Assembly: GCF_900104055.1 (NCBI RefSeq)
Contig: NZ_FNJQ01000023.1
Span: 1-58,306 of the forward strand
DNA length: 58,306 nt
Direction: 5' to 3'
From: Pseudoselenomonas ruminantium
GTDB lineage: Bacteria > Bacillota > Negativicutes > Selenomonadales > Selenomonadaceae
Shown here: positions 34,477 through 42,467 of the stretch, piece by piece
Layout of the letters: the number at the start of each line of letters is the position of its first letter
Position numbering within the stretch: position 1 is the stretch's first letter
Position numbers and translations under genes: made by a program
Notes under the pieces: generated by a model
The model's database searches: none
What the model saw: only the letters and a program-made list of their open reading frames with translations
Told to the model about the DNA's origin: nothing

Positions 34477-35442
34477 TCATTCCAGTTCCGCCTTGTTGTC
34501 GCGCAAAAATAATTTCAACAGCTCTTCCTGTGGTTCCTTATGCTCGTGGATGATCGCATAGACCGTCGCACAGATGGGCAGTTCCAGCTGATACTCCCGG
34601 GCAATGTCCATCAAGGCCTCCACCGTGTACACACCCTCAGCCAGCTTCGCAAAGCTCCGCCCCCGGATGAAATCCTCACCAAAGCAGCGGTTATGGCTAA
34701 AAGGAGAGAACAAGGTTGCCTCATAATCCCCCAGATGGGACAGGCCATACACCGTCATCTTATCGCCGCCCATCTTCTCGATCAGGCGCGAAAGCTCCCG
34801 CGTGCCCCGGGCCATCAAGGCCCCCTTCAAGCTGCTATAGTTCAGACCGTCGAGCATCCCCGCTGCCAGCCCCATGACATTCTTCGCCGCTGCGCCAATC
34901 TCTGTGCCCAGCAGGTCTTCGCCGTAGTAAAAACGAATCAGGGGGCTGGCAAAAGCTGCCACCAGTTCCTTGGTCAGCTGCATTTCCTTGGCGGCAATCA
35001 CCATGCAGTTGGGAATTTCCCGCACAAAATCCTGCACATGGCCAGGGCCAACCCAGACGGCGGTCCTGACCTCTGTGCCCAATTCCTCTGCCATGATGGT
35101 CGTGAGGCGTTTGCCCGTGCCGATTTCCAGCCCCTTCATGCAGAGCACGAATCGCTTCTGCTGCAGATGGGGCAGTTCCTTCAGCTGCTGACAGAATTCC
35201 CGGAGCTTCTGAGCGCTGATGGAAATGATGACAATCTCGGCAAAGGCCACAGCTTTCGCCAGATCATCCGTAAGTTCCACCGTATCCGGCAATGTCAGGT
35301 ACTCATTTTTCCGCGTGGCCTGCAAGTCGGCCAGATGGTGGGAGCCCTTCCGTCCCCAAAGCATCACCTGATGGCCGATGCGCTGGGCATACCAGGCATG
35401 AAAGGAGCCCCAGCGGCCGCAGCCTAATACTGCAATCTTCAT
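34477..35442 (-). CDS. gpsA: NAD(P)-dependent glycerol-3-phosphate dehydrogenase-like protein
   Basis: A 321-residue protein of the GpsA fold: N-terminal Rossmann motif AVLGCGRWGSFHAWYAQRIG, FVLCMKGLEIGTGKRLT, then VGPGHVQDFVREIPNCMVIA and the catalytic lysine in GAAAKNVMGLAAGMLDGL. GpsA makes sn-glycerol-3-phosphate for phospholipid. Several family positions are altered (the usual GSWGTALA is GRWGSFHA), so it may be a second, diverged paralogue. It overlaps tcdA by 4 nt. Confidence 0.82.
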   Translation of the reverse strand: MKIAVLGCGRWGSFHAWYAQRIGHQVMLWGRKGSHHLADLQATRKNEYLTLPDTVELTDDLAKAVAFAEIVIISISAQKLREFCQQLKELPHLQQKRFVLCMKGLEIGTGKRLTTIMAEELGTEVRTAVWVGPGHVQDFVREIPNCMVIAAKEMQLTKELVAAFASPLIRFYYGEDLLGTEIGAAAKNVMGLAAGMLDGLNYSSLKGALMARGTRELSRLIEKMGGDKMTVYGLSHLGDYEATLFSPFSHNRCFGEDFIRGRSFAKLAEGVYTVEALMDIAREYQLELPICATVYAIIHEHKEPQEELLKLFLRDNKAELE

Positions 35443-36185
35443 CTCTCTGCCTCCCCGAAATTACCTGTCAGATCCTTCACCACTTCGCTGGCGATGATGA
35501 GTCCGGCCACCGAAGGCGTGAAGGATATGCTGCCCGGCGCGGTGCGTCCGGCACTGCCCTTCTTCTCGGCCTCGCCATCAGCCGGCAGGATTACCTGCCG
35601 CGGCTCTTCCGTAGAATAAACGACCTTCAACCGCTTGACGCCCTGTTCCTTGAGTTTCCTGCGCATGACGCGGGCCAGGGGATCCACGCTCGTCTTATAG
35701 ATATCCGCGATCGCAAAGCGGGTGGGGTCCAGCTTGTTGCCAGCTCCCATGCTGGACATGATGGGGATCTGCCGCTTCTGGCATTCCACTGCCAGGCTGA
35801 CCTTGCCCGCCACCGTATCAATGGCATCCACCACGTAATCATAACGGCCAATAAAAAATCTGTCGGCATGATCCGGCAGATAAAAATCATTGATTACAGT
35901 TACCTGCGCCGCAGGGTTGATGTCCAGGATACGCTCCCGCATGATCTCCGTCTTCATTCTTCCCACCGTGGAACTCAGGGAATGGAGCTGCCGGTTGATA
36001 TTGGTCAGACTGACTTCATCATTGTCCACCAGGACCAAATGACCGACACCAGCCCGGGCCAGGGCTTCCACGGTAAAGGAGCCTACGCCCCCCACGCCGA
36101 ACACTGCTACTGTCGCAGCCGCCAGACGGCTGAGTCCAGGCTTTCCCAGTAACAGTTCCGTGCGGGAAAATCTATGTATACTCAA
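35439..36185 (-). CDS. tcdA: tRNA threonylcarbamoyladenosine dehydratase
   Basis: About 248 residues of the ThiF/MoeB/HesA E1-like class. Visible are the nucleotide-binding VAVFGVGGVGSFTVEALARAG, the DNDEVSLTNINRQLHSL motif with the ATP-contact Arg/Gln, and VVDAIDTVAGKVSLAVEC. TcdA (CsdL) cyclises t6A to ct6A in tRNAs that read ANN codons. No ATG fits: the only upstream ATG (36257) lies inside ftsZ, while a TTG at 36185 follows AGAGAGG and opens the family start LSIHRFSRTELLLG. The gene begins 20 nt after ftsZ. Confidence 0.88.
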   Translation of the reverse strand: MSIHRFSRTELLLGKPGLSRLAAATVAVFGVGGVGSFTVEALARAGVGHLVLVDNDEVSLTNINRQLHSLSSTVGRMKTEIMRERILDINPAAQVTVINDFYLPDHADRFFIGRYDYVVDAIDTVAGKVSLAVECQKRQIPIMSSMGAGNKLDPTRFAIADIYKTSVDPLARVMRRKLKEQGVKRLKVVYSTEEPRQVILPADGEAEKKGSAGRTAPGSISFTPSVAGLIIASEVVKDLTGNFGEAER

Positions 36186-36204
36186 ATCTATCGCTATTCC
36201 TCTC

Positions 36205-37350
36205 TTACTGCTTGTCCTTGTCCAGCCCATCCGCCAGCTTGAAAGCGGGGATCGCAAAGGGCTGGGCTGCCTCTGCCTTTGGCTTGTTCATGAAGGACGG
36301 CGTTTCCAGCTGGAAGGTCTCCTTCTGCAGCGTCTCCTGCTTGATGGCACTTTCCGGCACCTTGACCGTCGGCGCCTTCATGACCACGCTGTCGGCAAAA
36401 TCCGTCGCAATGATGGTCGCCTGCACCTTGCCCTTCATACTCTCATCCTGCACTGTGCCCAGGATGATATTGACCTCCGGATCCGTATGCTTCACGATAT
36501 AGCGGGAAGCCTCATCCACATCATAAAGGCTCAGCGTGCTGTCGCCGGTCAGGTTGAGGATGATGCCCCGGGCACCGGACAAGTCCTTGTCCACGAGCGG
36601 GCTCTCGGCTGCCATCTTCACAGCGTCCACCGCACTGCGGTCACTGACACCAATCCCCAGCAGTGCATCACTGGACTCACTCTGGCGGAAGATCGTCGTG
36701 ACATCGGCAAAGTCGACGTTGATGACACCGGTGGTCAGGATCAGTTCCGCCACGCAGTTGATTGCCTGCTTCAGGATATTATCCGCGCATTCAAAGGCCT
36801 GCACCAAAGACATCCGGCGATTTTCCGGCAATTTGGACAGATTGTCATTTTCCACTGCGATCAGCGCATCCATCTGCGACTGCATCATGGTAATGCCATC
36901 CTGCGCCGATTTTTTCTTCCGGTTCCCTTCAAAAGAGAACGGCACGGTCACCACGCCGACGGAGAGGATACCCATTTCCTTGGCCAGACGGGCTACGATC
37001 GGGGCTGCCCCCGTACCAGTGCCGCCGCCCATACCAGCAGTGATAAAGACCAGATCCGCGCTATTCATGGCTGCCTGTAATTTGGCCATGTCATTCTTCG
37101 CTGCCTGTTCGCCGAGCTGGATATTGCCGCCAGTGCCCCGTCCCCGGGTAAGTGCTTCACCTATCTGAATGCAGTTCACACCGACTTTTTCTACCCGCTG
37201 CAATTGCTTGGCATCCGTATTCACGGCATAGAGCTCAATATCCAAAGCATTGTGCTGGCCCATGCGCATCAGTACGCTGTTGCCGCCGCCGCCAACGCCG
37301 AATACCTTTATCTTGACTTTTGGTTTTACAAGTGTATCATCTGTGGTCAT
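36205..37350 (-). CDS. ftsZ: FtsZ-like tubulin GTPase (divergent)
   Basis: A 381-residue FtsZ. The tubulin signature GMGGGTGTGAAPIVA (GGGTGTG at 108-114) and the T7 loop NVDFAD (211-216) needed for GTP hydrolysis are intact. The first loop reads GVGGGGNSVLMRM where FtsZ proteins normally have GVGGGG.NAVNRM, so a usually invariant asparagine pair is changed. The C-terminal peptide (FAIPAFKLADGLDKDKQ) keeps IPAF but not the normal ending. It is not next to ftsA or mur genes. It may be a second FtsZ; the MinCDE genes of this window would act on the main one. Confidence 0.85.
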   Translation of the reverse strand: MTTDDTLVKPKVKIKVFGVGGGGNSVLMRMGQHNALDIELYAVNTDAKQLQRVEKVGVNCIQIGEALTRGRGTGGNIQLGEQAAKNDMAKLQAAMNSADLVFITAGMGGGTGTGAAPIVARLAKEMGILSVGVVTVPFSFEGNRKKKSAQDGITMMQSQMDALIAVENDNLSKLPENRRMSLVQAFECADNILKQAINCVAELILTTGVINVDFADVTTIFRQSESSDALLGIGVSDRSAVDAVKMAAESPLVDKDLSGARGIILNLTGDSTLSLYDVDEASRYIVKHTDPEVNIILGTVQDESMKGKVQATIIATDFADSVVMKAPTVKVPESAIKQETLQKETFQLETPSFMNKPKAEAAQPFAIPAFKLADGLDKDKQ

Positions 37351-37446
37351 GGATCATTCCCCTCTCTTGGGAACCATCTGGTTCCTAGGCTCAATCTTAT
37401 TTACCATTCGTCATAACCAGAGCAGATTCCTGCCCACCTAGTGAAA

Positions 37447-37476
37447 ATTTTACCACATCAGACATACATATGTAAA
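37447..37476 (-). promoter_or_regulatory. ftsZ promoter
   Basis: On the minus strand TTTACA (37471-37476), 18 nt, TAAAAT (37447-37452). A small hairpin (GGAACC/GGTTCC, about 37367-37385) lies in the leader just before the AGAGAGG ribosome site. Confidence 0.55.
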
Positions 37477-37477
37477 T

Positions 37478-37512
37478 AGAAAGAGCAGGGGCACCCAAGG
37501 GCCCCTGCTCCG
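37478..37512 (-). terminator. Rho-independent terminator after the 19-residue peptide gene
   Basis: GAGCAGGGGC and GCCCCTGCTC flank an 8-nt loop; on the minus strand TTTCTATTT follows. It lies about 25 nt after the peptide's stop codon. Confidence 0.8.
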
Positions 37513-37535
37513 ACTCTTCGCCATCCATCCCCAGA

Positions 37536-37595
37536 TCAGCTAAAGAGAGCTACTGCCAGACATGCCAGCACAATTTTCAAGCTGTCAAGCTTCAC
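37536..37595 (-). CDS. 19-residue hydrophobic small protein
   Basis: A short frame, MKLDSLKIVLACLAVALFS, that starts with GTG at 37595. AAGGAG lies 8 nt before the start. Residues 8-18 form a continuous hydrophobic stretch after a charged N-terminus, as in membrane-inserted micropeptides. It has its own promoter about 75 nt upstream and its own terminator right after, so the whole transcript would be about 190 nt. I do not recognise a family. Possibilities are a small regulatory membrane protein, a type I toxin-like peptide, or a chance frame in a small RNA; the good ribosome site argues for translation. Confidence 0.6.
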   Translation of the reverse strand: MKLDSLKIVLACLAVALFS

Positions 37596-37671
37596 GATAC
37601 ACACTCCTTACCGCGCATCCAGCAAAATCTCGTGCATCTAGCGTTTTATCCATTAGTAAACCATTACCATG

Positions 37672-37700
37672 ATTATACACTTGCCCCCGAAAAATAGCAA
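37672..37700 (-). promoter_or_regulatory. promoter of the 19-residue peptide gene
   Basis: On the minus strand TTGCTA (37695-37700), 17 nt, TATAAT (37672-37677). It is back to back with the tRNA promoter on the plus strand. Confidence 0.7.
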
Positions 37701-37706
37701 TAACAT

Positions 37707-37735
37707 TTGACTTTTTTCCATTTTTCTGCTACGAT
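37707..37735 (+). promoter_or_regulatory. promoter of the tRNA-Ser pair
   Basis: TTGACT (37707-37712), 17 nt, TACGAT (37730-37735), placing the transcription start just before the first tRNA. Confidence 0.65.
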
Positions 37736-37749
37736 TATATTGCTTTTGT

Positions 37750-37838
<89 letters not shown>

Positions 37839-37846
37839 TGCTATAC

Positions 37847-37937
37847 GGAGTGGTACTCAAGAGGCTGAAGAGGACGGTTTGCTAAATCGTTAGGCTGGGT
37901 AACCGGTGCGGAGGTTCGAATCCTCTCCACTCCGCCA
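37847..37937 (+). tRNA. tRNA-Ser (anticodon GCU)
   Basis: Acceptor GGAGTGG/CCACTCC, discriminator G, encoded CCA, long variable arm, anticodon loop TTGCTAA giving GCU. It lies 8 nt after the UGA isoacceptor, so both are made from one transcript. Confidence 0.97.
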
Positions 37938-37949
37938 CTTGCAGGATTT

Positions 37950-37976
37950 GCCTTCCCTATCCGGGAAGGCTTTTTT
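37950..37976 (+). terminator. Rho-independent terminator after the tRNA-Ser pair
   Basis: GCCTTCCC and GGGAAGGC flank TATCC and are followed by six T residues on the plus strand. Confidence 0.9.
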
Positions 37977-38028
37977 GATGCCATCTTTTCGCTGCCCGCC
38001 TGCCCAATCCGCTGGAAATCCAAACAGC

Positions 38029-38051
38029 AAAAAGGCCCCGCATGCGGGGCC
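38029..38051 (-). terminator. Rho-independent terminator after tRNA-Thr
   Basis: GGCCCCG and CGGGGCC flank CATG; on the minus strand five T residues follow. It lies 12 nt past the tRNA-Thr CCA end. Confidence 0.9.
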
Positions 38052-38062
38052 ATGAATCTCAA

Positions 38063-38138
38063 TGGAGCTGATTATAGGATTCGAACCTACGACCTGCTCA
38101 TTACGAATGAGCTGCTCTACCAACTGAGCTAAATCAGC
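38063..38138 (-). tRNA. tRNA-Thr (anticodon CGU)
   Basis: Acceptor GCTGATT/AATCAGC, discriminator T, encoded CCA, D-arm TAGCTCAGTTGGTAGAGCA, anticodon loop TTCGTAA giving CGU, T-loop GTTCGAATC. 76 nt. Confidence 0.97.
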
Positions 38139-38209
38139 AGTTTCAATCACTTCCGTGACTGACAAAATATATTATATGCGAAAGCAGGCACTTCTGTCAA
38201 TAGCTTTTT

Positions 38210-38779
38210 TTAAAATCTTTTCAGGCCAAACCAGCCATCCTTATCATTCCAGAAGACCTGGGCACGCCAATCCATCCTGCCACGGCTGTCATAGCTCGTG
38301 ACGACCAGTTGCTGATTCTCGATGGTGGATTTCAGCTGATGCCATCTGTCCGTACGGAATCCCAGATTGGCAAAGCTGTTCCAGGATACATAGGTAGTCC
38401 AGGCACCACTGCTATGCTTACCCACCAGCCAATAACCACAGCTCTTGCCCTGACGGTCAGCCGCTATCTCATAAAGGCGCATAGCCGGATCTGCGGTCTC
38501 AATCGCCCGCACGCTGTAACTCACACCGGTGTAGATGCCATCAAAACTATTGAAGGAGAGATAATCCTCCGTGCCATCAGCACTCATCAGCCGCAGAACC
38601 TTGCCATCGGTGACGAACTTCACCTTGTTCCCCTCCTGATCGCTGGCGGTCACCGTTTTATCGCCAATGGTCATGGCCTTACTGACGCCGGTGACATTCA
38701 TGGCACTAGCCACAGATCCTCCTCCAACCAATGCCGATACCAACAACGCACAGCCTAAAGCCTTTCCCAAACGATTCAT
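38210..38779 (-). CDS. small exported protein of unknown function
   Basis: About 189 residues. A signal peptide is clear: NRLGKALGCALLVSALVGGG to SVASAM (cleavage likely near residue 26). The mature part is beta-rich with many aromatic residues (YWLVGKHSSGAW, DRWHQLKSTIENQQL, VFWNDKDGWFGLKRF) and no catalytic motif I recognise. The frame extends upstream to 38911, but that part runs through the terminator of the next operon; the ATG at 38779 behind AAAGGG opens the signal peptide. Probably a periplasmic or surface protein with its own promoter. Confidence 0.7.
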   Translation of the reverse strand: MNRLGKALGCALLVSALVGGGSVASAMNVTGVSKAMTIGDKTVTASDQEGNKVKFVTDGKVLRLMSADGTEDYLSFNSFDGIYTGVSYSVRAIETADPAMRLYEIAADRQGKSCGYWLVGKHSSGAWTTYVSWNSFANLGFRTDRWHQLKSTIENQQLVVTSYDSRGRMDWRAQVFWNDKDGWFGLKRF

Positions 38780-38864
38780 AATCCAAACACCCTTTCTGCA
38801 ATTGACTACTAGTAATAATTCTGCATTACGACCTGAATTCCTGCCACTAGGCCAGAAAAATAAA

Positions 38865-38904
38865 AAAAGACTCACAAACCTCCAAAGAGACTTGTGAGTC
38901 TTTT
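38865..38904 (-). terminator. Rho-independent terminator after the GGGtGRT gene
   Basis: AAAAGACTCACAA (38865-38877) pairs with TTGTGAGTCTTTT (38892-38904) and runs into T residues on the minus strand. It ends the two-gene operon. Confidence 0.9.
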
Positions 38905-38936
38905 CAGCCATCCTGCCTTAGACAGTCAAGCCTTGA

Positions 38937-39938
38937 TTATTTGCTCATAGCTTCCTGTACAGCTACAGCTACGGCTACGGTCATGCCAACCATCGGGTTG
39001 TTGCCGGCGCCGATGAGGCCCATCATGTCAACGTGTGCCGGAACGGAGGAAGAACCTGCGAACTGGGCATCGCCATGCATACGGCCCATGGTATCGGTCA
39101 TACCATAGGAAGCCGGGCCAGCTGCCATGTTGTCCGGATGGAGCGTACGGCCCGTGCCGCCGCCGGAAGCAACGGAGAAGTACTTCTTGCCGTTTTCGAT
39201 GCAGTCTTTCTTGTAGCAGCCTGCAACCGGATGCTGGAAGCGGGTCGGGTTCGTGGAGTTACCCGTGATGGAGATATCCACGTTCTCGAGTTTCATGATG
39301 GCAACGCCTTCCTGTACGGATTCGGCACCGTAGCAGCGAACTTTAGCACGGAGGCCATCGCTGTAAGCGATTTCTTTGACAATGTTTACTTTGTCAGCCT
39401 TGAAATCGTATTCGGTTTCAACGAACGTGAAACCGTTGATGCGGCTGATGATCTGAGCAGCGTCTTTGCCCAGACCGTTCAGGATAACGCGCAGGGGGTT
39501 CTTACGAACTTTGTTAGCCGTCTGAGCGATACCGATAGCACCTTCAGCAGCGGCAAACGATTCGTGACCAGCCAGGAATGCGAAACAGCCAGCTTCTTCG
39601 GACAGAAGCATAGCGCCGAGGTTACCATGGCCCAGACCTACTTTACGATGGTCAGCAACGGAGCCCGGTACGCAGAAAGCCTGGAGGCCTTCGCCGATAG
39701 CTTTGGCAGCGTCAGCAGCAGCCGTGCAGCCCTTCTTGATTGCGATAGCAGCGCCGAGGGTATAAGCCCATTTTGCATTTTCGAATGCGATCGGCTGCAG
39801 GTCGCCTACGATGTCGTAAGCTTTTACGCCTTTTTCATCGCAGATGGTTTTTGCTTCTTCGATGGAAGCAATACCATACTTTTTGCAAACTTCATTAATC
39901 TGGTCAATACGGCGTTCATAGCCTTCGAATAATGACAT
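38937..39938 (-). CDS. GGGtGRT protein
   Basis: About 333 residues, named for the motif SVASGGGTGRTLHPDNMAAG (key GGGTGRT). Other conserved blocks are DIVGDLQPIAFENAKWAYTL, VGLGHGNLGAMLLSEEAGCF, LGKDAAQIISRINGFTFVET, NVDISITGNSTNPTRFQHPV and the glycine-rich C-terminus MMGLIGAGNNPMVGMTVAVA. No biochemical role is established for this family. It is always or nearly always paired with an IscU/NifU-like scaffold protein, as here. GAGAGG lies one nt from an upstream ATG (39947), so the ATG at 39938 is preferred. Confidence 0.85.
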   Translation of the reverse strand: MSLFEGYERRIDQINEVCKKYGIASIEEAKTICDEKGVKAYDIVGDLQPIAFENAKWAYTLGAAIAIKKGCTAAADAAKAIGEGLQAFCVPGSVADHRKVGLGHGNLGAMLLSEEAGCFAFLAGHESFAAAEGAIGIAQTANKVRKNPLRVILNGLGKDAAQIISRINGFTFVETEYDFKADKVNIVKEIAYSDGLRAKVRCYGAESVQEGVAIMKLENVDISITGNSTNPTRFQHPVAGCYKKDCIENGKKYFSVASGGGTGRTLHPDNMAAGPASYGMTDTMGRMHGDAQFAGSSSVPAHVDMMGLIGAGNNPMVGMTVAVAVAVQEAMSK

Positions 39939-39988
39939 TCTATTCATTCCTCTCTTATCTTACAGTGACTTTACGAATAGTCGATAAT

Positions 39989-40073
39989 CCACCTCATCCG
40001 CCAGCCCTTTGGGCTGTCACGTCCGGGGAGTCCATTGGACTCCCGCGACTTCGTCGCCCCCTAAGTGGAAGGC
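39989..40073. repeat. interspersed palindromic repeat, family A, copy 2
   Basis: It starts CCACCTCATCCG as copy 1 does, then has three hairpins (AGCCCTTTGGGCT, GGAGTCCATTGGACTCC, GCGACTTCGTCGC) and ends CCCCCTAAGTGGAAGGC, a variant of the copy 1 palindrome. It fills the gap between the IscU-like gene and the GGGtGRT gene within one operon. Confidence 0.75.
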
Positions 40074-40086
40074 AAAGTGGTCGATC

Positions 40087-40782
40087 TTATTCTTCGCGCG
40101 GATCGATCGTCTTAACAGCGTCAGCGAAACGGCCCTTCGTGCTCGTATTGGCTTTGATAGCTTCGTTAGCATCTTTGCCGGCACGAACAGCTTCCATAAC
40201 TTTGCCCAGCTGAACAACTTCGTAACCGATTACGCGGTTTTCCTTGTCCAGGCCGAGTTTCGTTACATAGCCTTCTGCAAGTTCGAGGTAACGGGGGCCC
40301 TTCTTCAGCGTGCTGTAGAGGGTACCCGTCTGGCTGCGCAGACCTTTACCCAGGTCATCGAGACCTGCGCCGATGGGCAGACCATCGTCGGAGAATGCCG
40401 TCTGGCTGCGGCCATAGGCAATCTGCAGGAAAAGTTCGCGCATAGCGGTGTTGATGGCATCGCAAACGAGGTCAGTGTTCAGAGCTTCGAGAACCGTCAG
40501 GCCCGGCAGGATTTCTGCTGCCATAGCTGCGGAATGAGTCATACCGGAGCAGCCGATGGTTTCAACGAGAGCTTCCTGGATGATGCCTTCCTTAACGTTC
40601 AGCGTCAGCTTGCAGGCGCCCTGCTGAGGTGCGCACCAGCCGATACCGTGAGTCAGGCCGCTGATGTCCTGTACGTTTTTGGATTTTACCCATTTGCCTT
40701 CTTCAGGAATGGGAGCAGCACCATGGTGTACTTCCTGGGCTACGCATGCCATGTCTTCCACTTTTTGTGAATAAGCAATCAT
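40087..40782 (-). CDS. IscU/NifU-like iron-sulfur scaffold domain protein
   Basis: A 231-residue protein. The central part contains HGIGWCAPQQGACKLTLNVK and EALVETIGCSGMTHSAAMAA, with cysteines placed as in the IscU/NifU N-terminal scaffold fold, followed by a C-terminal extension of about 100 residues (GLDDLGKGLRSQTGTLYSTL to KTIDPREE). It is the partner of the GGGtGRT protein encoded downstream. A role in building or carrying an Fe-S cluster for that partner is a reasonable guess, not shown. Family A repeat sequence separates the two genes. Confidence 0.75.
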   Translation of the reverse strand: MIAYSQKVEDMACVAQEVHHGAAPIPEEGKWVKSKNVQDISGLTHGIGWCAPQQGACKLTLNVKEGIIQEALVETIGCSGMTHSAAMAAEILPGLTVLEALNTDLVCDAINTAMRELFLQIAYGRSQTAFSDDGLPIGAGLDDLGKGLRSQTGTLYSTLKKGPRYLELAEGYVTKLGLDKENRVIGYEVVQLGKVMEAVRAGKDANEAIKANTSTKGRFADAVKTIDPREE

Positions 40783-40815
40783 TGTTCGTTTCCTCTCTTT
40801 TTCTAAAATATAACA

Positions 40816-40895
40816 CTAGAGGGCTTGCCTTGGGCAAGGGGCTAGCATGGTCAGGCAGGAATGCCTGACCTCCTTGCTCAAGGGAGCTTGCCTCT
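40816..40895. repeat. hairpin cluster between gpmI and the IscU-like gene
   Basis: GGTCAGGCA and TGCCTGACC form a 9-bp hairpin (about 40849-40871) flanked by GCTTGCCTTGGGCAAGG and a TTGCTCAAGGGAGC stretch that also folds. GAATGCCTGACC recurs in the long palindrome at 55657-55846. No T-tract for a normal terminator is evident. Confidence 0.55.
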
Positions 40896-40905
40896 GTCCT
40901 GCTAA

Positions 40906-42435
40906 TTAAAGTTCAACCAGGTTCTTGCCCGTCATTTCAGCCGGAATCTCTACGCCTGCCAGCGTCAGGAGAGTCGGTGCGATATCGCAGAGGGCGCCGT
41001 CCTTGACGGACTTGACGCGGTCGGATACCACGATGAACGGTACCGGGTTGGTGGTATGCTTGGTGAAGGGCTGGTCGTTATCATAGTCCATCATCTTGTC
41101 AGCATTACCATGGTCAGCCGTGATGCAGACTTCACCGCCGACTTCGCGGATAGCATCCACGAAACGGCCTACACAGGTATCTACCGTTTCCACAGCCTTG
41201 ATAACAGCCGGGAATACGCCGGTATGACCTACCATGTCGCAGTTTGCATAGTTGAGGATGATGAAATCGTATTTGCCGGATTTGATGGCTTCCACAACTT
41301 TATCCGTAACTTCCACAGCGCTCATTTCCGGCTGGAGGTCGTAAGTAGCAACCTTCGGGGACGGAACGAGGATGCGATCCTCACCCTTGTAGGGTTCTTC
41401 CACGCCGCCGTTGAAGAAGAACGTAACATGTGCGTACTTCTCGGTTTCGGCGATGCGCAGCTGCGTCATGCCCTTGTTCTGGATGATCTCACCCAGGGTG
41501 TTCTCAATGGATTCCGGCGGGAATGCAACCAGTGCATTCATGCCGTCCTCATACTGGGAGAAGGTAGCGAACGGGATCTTCAGGTCTTCGTCGCGTTCAA
41601 AGCCATCAAACGTCTCATCCACGAAGGAATGCGTCAGCTGACGGGCACGGTCCGGACGGAAGTTGAAGAAGATAGCGCCGTCGCCATTCTTCATGCCTTC
41701 ATAGCCTTTGACGACGAACGGAACAACGAATTCATCGTTGACTTCATTGTCATAGCTTGCCTTGAGGCCTGCTACAGCGCTGTCAGCGCTGACGCCCTCG
41801 GCATGAGTGATGGCTTCATAAGCCTTGACCACGCGTTCCCAACGGTTGTCGCGGTCCATAGCATAGTAACGGCCGCTGACGGTTGCGATGCAGCCTGCGC
41901 CAATCTCTTTGCACTTGGCTTCGAGTTCTTCGAGGAAAGGCTGAGCACTCTGGGGCGGCACATCACGACCATCGAGGAATGCATGAACATAGACTTCCTT
42001 GACGTCGTTTTTCTTGGCCATTTCCAGCAGCGCATAGAGATGATCCTGATGGCTGTGTACGCCACCCGGAGATACGAGGCCCATCAGATGCAGGGCACCG
42101 TTCTTCTCTTTGACGCCGTTCACGATGGACATCAGGGCTTCGTTCTTGAAGAAGTCGCCATTCTTGATGTCGCGCGTGATGCGAGTCAGCTGCTGATAGA
42201 TGATGCGGCCAGCACCGATGTTGGTGTGACCAACTTCGGAGTTGCCCATCTGACCATCAGGCAAGCCGACGAATTCGCCAGAAGCCTGCAGCTGGCTGGT
42301 CTTATAGTTTGCAAGAAGTCCGTCGAGTACAGGGGTATTGGCTACCTGTACGGCATTGTTCTTGTCGGTTTTGTCACCGAGGCCACAGCCATCCATGATG
42401 ATGAGGGCCACTGGTGCATTTTTAAGAGTTGCCAT
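40906..42435 (-). CDS. gpmI: 2,3-bisphosphoglycerate-independent phosphoglycerate mutase
   Basis: A 509-residue alkaline-phosphatase-superfamily enzyme that interconverts 3- and 2-phosphoglycerate. ALIIMDGCGLGD carries the first metal aspartate, QMGNSEVGHTNIGAGR the phosphorylated serine, HSHQDHLYALLEMAKKNDV and FLDGRDVPPQSA substrate contacts, and CITADHGNADKM plus KHTTNPVPFI the second metal cluster. The start is at the family N-terminus. It is the last gene of the gap-pgk-tpiA-gpmI operon, 32 nt from tpiA. Confidence 0.96.
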   Translation of the reverse strand: MATLKNAPVALIIMDGCGLGDKTDKNNAVQVANTPVLDGLLANYKTSQLQASGEFVGLPDGQMGNSEVGHTNIGAGRIIYQQLTRITRDIKNGDFFKNEALMSIVNGVKEKNGALHLMGLVSPGGVHSHQDHLYALLEMAKKNDVKEVYVHAFLDGRDVPPQSAQPFLEELEAKCKEIGAGCIATVSGRYYAMDRDNRWERVVKAYEAITHAEGVSADSAVAGLKASYDNEVNDEFVVPFVVKGYEGMKNGDGAIFFNFRPDRARQLTHSFVDETFDGFERDEDLKIPFATFSQYEDGMNALVAFPPESIENTLGEIIQNKGMTQLRIAETEKYAHVTFFFNGGVEEPYKGEDRILVPSPKVATYDLQPEMSAVEVTDKVVEAIKSGKYDFIILNYANCDMVGHTGVFPAVIKAVETVDTCVGRFVDAIREVGGEVCITADHGNADKMMDYDNDQPFTKHTTNPVPFIVVSDRVKSVKDGALCDIAPTLLTLAGVEIPAEMTGKNLVEL

Positions 42436-42467
42436 GTTTTTTATATGCTCCTTCTAAGAAACACAGA

